The position numbers were made by a program, and so were the translations under genes. Under the pieces are notes generated by a model. The model saw nothing but the letters and a program-made list of their open reading frames with translations, was not told where the DNA came from and did no database searches. 26,150 nucleotides of DNA from NCBI GenBank assembly GCA_023443025.1, contig JAEZWM010000031.1:1-26150 (forward strand), read 5' to 3'. Positions 22,708-26,150 of the stretch are shown one piece after another. Each line of letters starts with the position of its first letter. Position 1 is the first letter of the stretch. The DNA is from Bacillota bacterium. GTDB taxonomy: Bacteria > Bacillota > Clostridia > Tissierellales > Peptoniphilaceae.

Positions 22708-24085
22708 AAAAGTATTGATAGCTAATCGTGGAGAGATAGCTCTAAGGATAATTCAAGCTTGTAAAGAGCTTGGTATAGAGACGGTGACAGTTCATTCGAC
22801 AGAAGACAAGGACCAGCTTCATGTAAAATTAGCAGACTATTCATACTGCGTAGGACCCGCAAAAGCTACTGAATCATATTTAAATATACCCTCAATAGTA
22901 ACCGTAGCCGTCGAATCAGGATGTGATGCCCTGCATCCTGGCTACGGATTTTTATCTGAAAATCCTGAATTTGTAGCAGTGCTTGAAGACTTAGGTATAA
23001 AATTCATAGGCCCTTCTGCAAAAACCATTATGGATATGGGAGATAAATCAAAAGCTCGTGATCTTATGATTGCAAATGGGGTGCCTGTCGTTCCGGGATC
23101 TGATGGTGAAGTAGAAACTATTGAAGAAGCTAAAGAAATAGCTGCGAAAATCGGATATCCCGTACTTATCAAAGCCTCAAGAGGTGGCGGTGGTAAGGGC
23201 ATGAGAAGGGTATTTGAAGAAGAAAATCTTGAAGAGGGATTTTTTTCGGCAAAACAAGAAGCCGGTGCAGCGTTCGGTCATGATGGAGTTTATATTGAAA
23301 AACTTATAATCGATCCTAAACACATAGAATTTCAAATTCTAAGAGATTCATATGGAAACACTGTACATTTGGGTGAGAGACACTGTTCAATTCAGAGAAG
23401 AAACCAAAAACTCATAGAAGAATCACCTGCTAAGGGTATGACAAGCGAACTCAGAGAAGCTATTGGAACAGCTGCAATCAATGCCGCAATAGCTTCAGAA
23501 TATGAAAATGCAGGAACTGTTGAGTTTGTACTGGATAGAGACAATAATTTCTATTTCATCGAGATGAACACCAGACTACAGGTTGAACATCCTGTAACTG
23601 AGATGGTTACGGGTATTGATATTGTAAAGGAACAGTTTAGGATTGCAGCGGGACTTAAATTAAGCATGACTCAAGAAGAGGTCAGATTTGATGGACATTC
23701 TATAGAAGTCCGTGTAAATAGTGAAAATCCCGTCCAAAACTTTATGCCTTCAATAGGCTCTATAGATTTTTTATTCGTACCTGGAGGATTTAATACTAGA
23801 TTCGATACCTATCTTTACAATGGTGCTACGATTTCGCCTTATTATGATTCAATGCTTGGAAAGATAATAGTAAAGGGTTCGAGTAGACTGGATGCCATTC
23901 GAAAGATGCGTAGAGCGATTGAAGAGACAATCATTTCAGGAATTGAAACCAATCTAGCATATCAATATACCATACTTCACATAAATGAGTTTATTCGTGG
24001 TGATTATGATACCGGATTTGTACCAAAATATCACGAGGAAATAATAGATTGGATAAACCGAATTGAGGTAACAGATGAAAGATAA
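22700..24085 (+). CDS. accC: Biotin carboxylase subunit of acetyl-CoA carboxylase
   Basis: ATP-dependent carboxylation of BCCP-biotin. N-terminal biotin carboxylase domain MFKKVLIANRGEIALRIIQACKELGI, HPGYGFLSENPEF; ATP-grasp Gly-rich loop KASRGGGGKGMR (~157-168); catalytic EMNTRLQVEHPVTE (~288); C-terminal domain with GHSIEVRVNSENP, where Enterobacteria have RINAEDP. 461 residues, slightly over the usual ~450. Located between accB and accD with overlaps on both sides (8 and 11 bp). Confidence 0.96.
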   Translation: MFKKVLIANRGEIALRIIQACKELGIETVTVHSTEDKDQLHVKLADYSYCVGPAKATESYLNIPSIVTVAVESGCDALHPGYGFLSENPEFVAVLEDLGIKFIGPSAKTIMDMGDKSKARDLMIANGVPVVPGSDGEVETIEEAKEIAAKIGYPVLIKASRGGGGKGMRRVFEEENLEEGFFSAKQEAGAAFGHDGVYIEKLIIDPKHIEFQILRDSYGNTVHLGERHCSIQRRNQKLIEESPAKGMTSELREAIGTAAINAAIASEYENAGTVEFVLDRDNNFYFIEMNTRLQVEHPVTEMVTGIDIVKEQFRIAAGLKLSMTQEEVRFDGHSIEVRVNSENPVQNFMPSIGSIDFLFVPGGFNTRFDTYLYNGATISPYYDSMLGKIIVKGSSRLDAIRKMRRAIEETIISGIETNLAYQYTILHINEFIRGDYDTGFVPKYHEEIIDWINRIEVTDER

Positions 24086-24938
24086 ATTTTACGATAGAAA
24101 AAAATTAATTGATATCATAAAAAAGAATAGAGATAAACTTTCAAGGGAAGATCTTAAAGAGCTTCCCGATGATTATTTTATTAAATGTGCATCTTGTAAA
24201 GATATACTCATTTCCAGAATGGTAGAGAATAATTCATACATCTGTCCAAAATGTGGTTATCATCTGCGTATGCCAATTAATGAAAGAATCAAATTAATTT
24301 TTGATGATTATGAACTAAAACAAAGTGATGTGAGTTATATAAACCGAATAGACTACCCCGGCTACATCGAAAAACTGGAAGAGTTAAAAGTAAGGGCAGG
24401 AACCGATGAAGCTGTAAAGTGGGGAGTTGGACAAATAGCAGATAGATCGGTCTGCTTTTTTGTATTGGATCCGGCTTTTCTAATGGGATCCATGGGCTCT
24501 TATGTTGGAGAGCAGGTAACTCTTGCGTTTGAATACGCCGCAGAAAATAAATTACCGATAATTGGTGTCTCAGCCAGTGGAGGAGCGAGAATGCAGGAAG
24601 GAATTTTCTCGCTAATGCAAATGGCAAAAACCATGGGAGCAATAAAGAGATTCTATGACAAGAATCTTTTTTATCTATCGATTTTAACGCATCCGACAAC
24701 CGGTGGAGTGACAGCCAGCTTTGCACTTATGGGTGACATAAACATAGCAGAACCGGGAGCCTTAATTGGGTTTGCAGGACCTAGAGTTATAAAAGAGACA
24801 ATAGGTGAAGAACTGCCTCCAGGGTTTCAAACTTCAGAGTTTGTAATGGAATGCGGATTTGTTGATATTGTTGTAGAGAGAAATAAACTTAGACAAGAAA
24901 TAGAAAAAATTATTAAACTACATGCAGAAGTGAGGTGA
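24075..24938 (+). CDS. accD: Acetyl-CoA carboxylase carboxyltransferase beta subunit
   Basis: Transfers the carboxyl group from biotin to acetyl-CoA together with AccA. The N-terminal four-Cys zinc ribbon is CASC...CPKC (~36-62), and the crotonase-like fold carries GSMGSYVGEQVTLAFEYA, VSASGGARMQEGIFSLMQMAKT (oxyanion-type Gly residues) and TTGGVTASFALMGDINIAEPGALIGFAGPRVI. 287 residues, typical length. It overlaps accC by 11 bp. Confidence 0.96.
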   Translation: MKDKFYDRKKLIDIIKKNRDKLSREDLKELPDDYFIKCASCKDILISRMVENNSYICPKCGYHLRMPINERIKLIFDDYELKQSDVSYINRIDYPGYIEKLEELKVRAGTDEAVKWGVGQIADRSVCFFVLDPAFLMGSMGSYVGEQVTLAFEYAAENKLPIIGVSASGGARMQEGIFSLMQMAKTMGAIKRFYDKNLFYLSILTHPTTGGVTASFALMGDINIAEPGALIGFAGPRVIKETIGEELPPGFQTSEFVMECGFVDIVVERNKLRQEIEKIIKLHAEVR

Positions 24939-24943
24939 GGGTT

Positions 24944-25732
24944 ATGATTACAGCATGGCAAAGAGTACAGAAAGCGCGCGATATAGGAAGAGCAAAGCCC
25001 ATGGATTTTGTTAATTATCTTTTTGAGGACATCATAATCCTAAAAGGTGACAGACAGTTTGCTGATGATGGGTCTATCTATGGCGGAATAGCTAGATTTA
25101 ACGAAAAGCCAATCACCTTTATCGCAGGTGGGAAAGCACATGACTTGGATAATAATATCAAAGCAAACTTTGGGATGACAAATCCTGAAGGTTATAGAAA
25201 AGCCATGAGACTTATGAAGCAGGCTGAAAAATTTGGACGCCCCATAATAACTTTTGTAGATACACCCGGAGCCTATCCCGGCCTTGGTGCAGAGGAAAGA
25301 GGGCAAGGTGAAGCTATAGCAAGGCTTATCATGGTCATGCAGTCGGTAAAGGTACCGACAATAGTCGTTGTAACCGGAGAAGGTGGATCCGGTGGAGCAC
25401 TAGCAATTTCTATGGGAGATGTGATTTATATGCTTGAAAACGCAGTTTATTCCATACTCTCACCTGAAGGATTCTCCTCGATTCTTTGGAAGGACAGATC
25501 ACAGGTTGAAAGAGCTAGTGATTTAATGAAACTTACAGCATATGACTTAAAAGAGTTTGAGATAATTGACGAAATAGTAGAAGAAGATGATGATTTCAAT
25601 ACAGGAAATTACGAGCCCGTTTTTGAAAGGGTAAGAAAATTAATTTCAAATGCTATTTTGGAATTAGAAAATGAGGATACAGAACAGCTTATAGAAAAGC
25701 GTATAAATAGATTTAGAAAGATAGGGAGGTAA
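24944..25732 (+). CDS. accA: Acetyl-CoA carboxylase carboxyltransferase alpha subunit
   Basis: Partner of AccD in forming malonyl-CoA. Markers: DRQFADDGSIYGGIARFNEKPITFI, KANFGMTNPEGYRKAMRLMKQAEKFGRPIITFVDTPGAYPGLGAEERGQGEAIA, VTGEGGSGGALAI, and AVYSILSPEGFSSILWKD. 262 residues from ATG 24944, short compared with E. coli AccA (319) because most of the N-terminal helical extension is absent, as in several Firmicutes. GAGGTGAGG precedes this ATG; an upstream in-frame GTG (24935) lies inside that ribosome binding site. It ends 2 bp before fabH. Confidence 0.95.
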   Translation: MITAWQRVQKARDIGRAKPMDFVNYLFEDIIILKGDRQFADDGSIYGGIARFNEKPITFIAGGKAHDLDNNIKANFGMTNPEGYRKAMRLMKQAEKFGRPIITFVDTPGAYPGLGAEERGQGEAIARLIMVMQSVKVPTIVVVTGEGGSGGALAISMGDVIYMLENAVYSILSPEGFSSILWKDRSQVERASDLMKLTAYDLKEFEIIDEIVEEDDDFNTGNYEPVFERVRKLISNAILELENEDTEQLIEKRINRFRKIGR

Positions 25733-25734
25733 TA

Positions 25735-26150
25735 ATGGGACTTAAATTTATTTCTACAGGAAGTTACCTTCCGGAGAAGATAGTAAGCAATACGGATTTA
25801 GAGAAGATTATGGATACCAGTGATGAATGGATTCAAAAGAGAACAGGTATTATAGAAAGACGATATGTAGAGAAGGAAAACACCTCGGATTTAGCATATA
25901 AATCAGCAGTAGAAGCTGTAAAAAAGATAGATGATCCTTCGAGGATTAAACTTATTGTAACAGCTAGTTTTACGCCTGATTATATAATGCCGAACATCTC
26001 TTCATTAATTCATAATAAACTGGGACTTAAAGAAAATGTACTCGCACTTGATATTAATATGGCATGCTCAGGGTTTTGCGGAGCACTCAAACTTGCTGAT
26101 AGTATGTTAAATGTTGGTGAACTGGGAATTGTAATAGGTAGCGAGGTTAT
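25735..26150 (+). CDS. fabH: 3-oxoacyl-ACP synthase III (KAS III), 3'-truncated by window end
   Basis: Initiates fatty-acid synthesis by condensing acetyl- or branched acyl-CoA with malonyl-ACP. The 138 visible codons begin MGLKFISTGSYLPEKIVSNTDLEKIMDTSDEWIQKRTGIIERRY, the standard FabH N-terminus (SDEWI-RTGI), and include the active-site Cys in DINMACSGFCGAL. His and Asn of the catalytic triad lie beyond the window. AGGGAGG precedes the ATG. Located downstream of accA rather than at the head of the fab cluster. Confidence 0.95.
   Translation, partial: MGLKFISTGSYLPEKIVSNTDLEKIMDTSDEWIQKRTGIIERRYVEKENTSDLAYKSAVEAVKKIDDPSRIKLIVTASFTPDYIMPNISSLIHNKLGLKENVLALDINMACSGFCGALKLADSMLNVGELGIVIGSEV

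Noticed and set aside
24289..24726. Minus-strand open frame of ~145 codons opposite accD
   Set aside because: It lies wholly within a confidently identified accD and encodes a biased Leu/His/Pro composition typical of antisense reading.

Overview
The window looks like chromosomal DNA from a low-GC, Gram-positive, probably anaerobic Bacillota. AT-rich codons, strong GGAGG-type ribosome binding sites, tightly packed operons, a lipoprotein solute-binding protein, a ComG-style pilus operon and an acpP-accBCDA-fabH cluster all fit. A Tissierellia/Peptoniphilaceae-type host is my guess from overall feel, not something the sequence proves. Every gene I can support is on the + strand.

Layout. (1) 1-1461: C-terminal part of a molybdopterin oxidoreductase, closed by a strong terminator. 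(2) 1639-7593: an eight-gene ComG/type IV pilus operon (assembly ATPase, membrane platform protein, major pilin, prepilin peptidase, three canonical minor pilins, and a long atypical last pilin with an acidic insert). Gene order is comGA-GB-GC-[peptidase]-GD-GE-GF-GG-like. (3) 7706-15587: a complete galactose uptake and Leloir operon: promoter with a cre-like box, mglB, a processing/attenuator hairpin, mglA, mglC, a GalM/LacX-like mutarotase, galT, galK, galE, terminator. Imported galactose can pass through the mutarotase, galactokinase, uridylyltransferase and epimerase without leaving the operon. (4) 15658-16427: nagB, a single gene with its own terminator. (5) 16428-21943: an AT-richer block with a large ArsR-type regulator and two ABC half-transporters that probably form a heterodimeric exporter. 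It is bracketed by two 36-bp direct repeats (33/36 identical, exactly 5,480 bp apart). (6) 21614-21907: what I read as an ORF-less relic of a group II intron, directly after the ABC operon terminator; its predicted 3' end abuts the right-hand repeat. (7) 21957-26150: fatty-acid initiation operon acpP-accB-accC-accD-accA-fabH (fabH cut by the window end). Its promoter carries an inverted repeat centred on the -10 element, suggesting a FapR/FabT-like repressor.

The most unusual parts are the repeat-bracketed ArsR/ABC island with the intron relic, the acidic ComGG-like pilin, and the layered promoter architecture in front of acpP and mglB. I did not see a CRISPR array, tRNA, rRNA, intact transposase or recognisable defence system.
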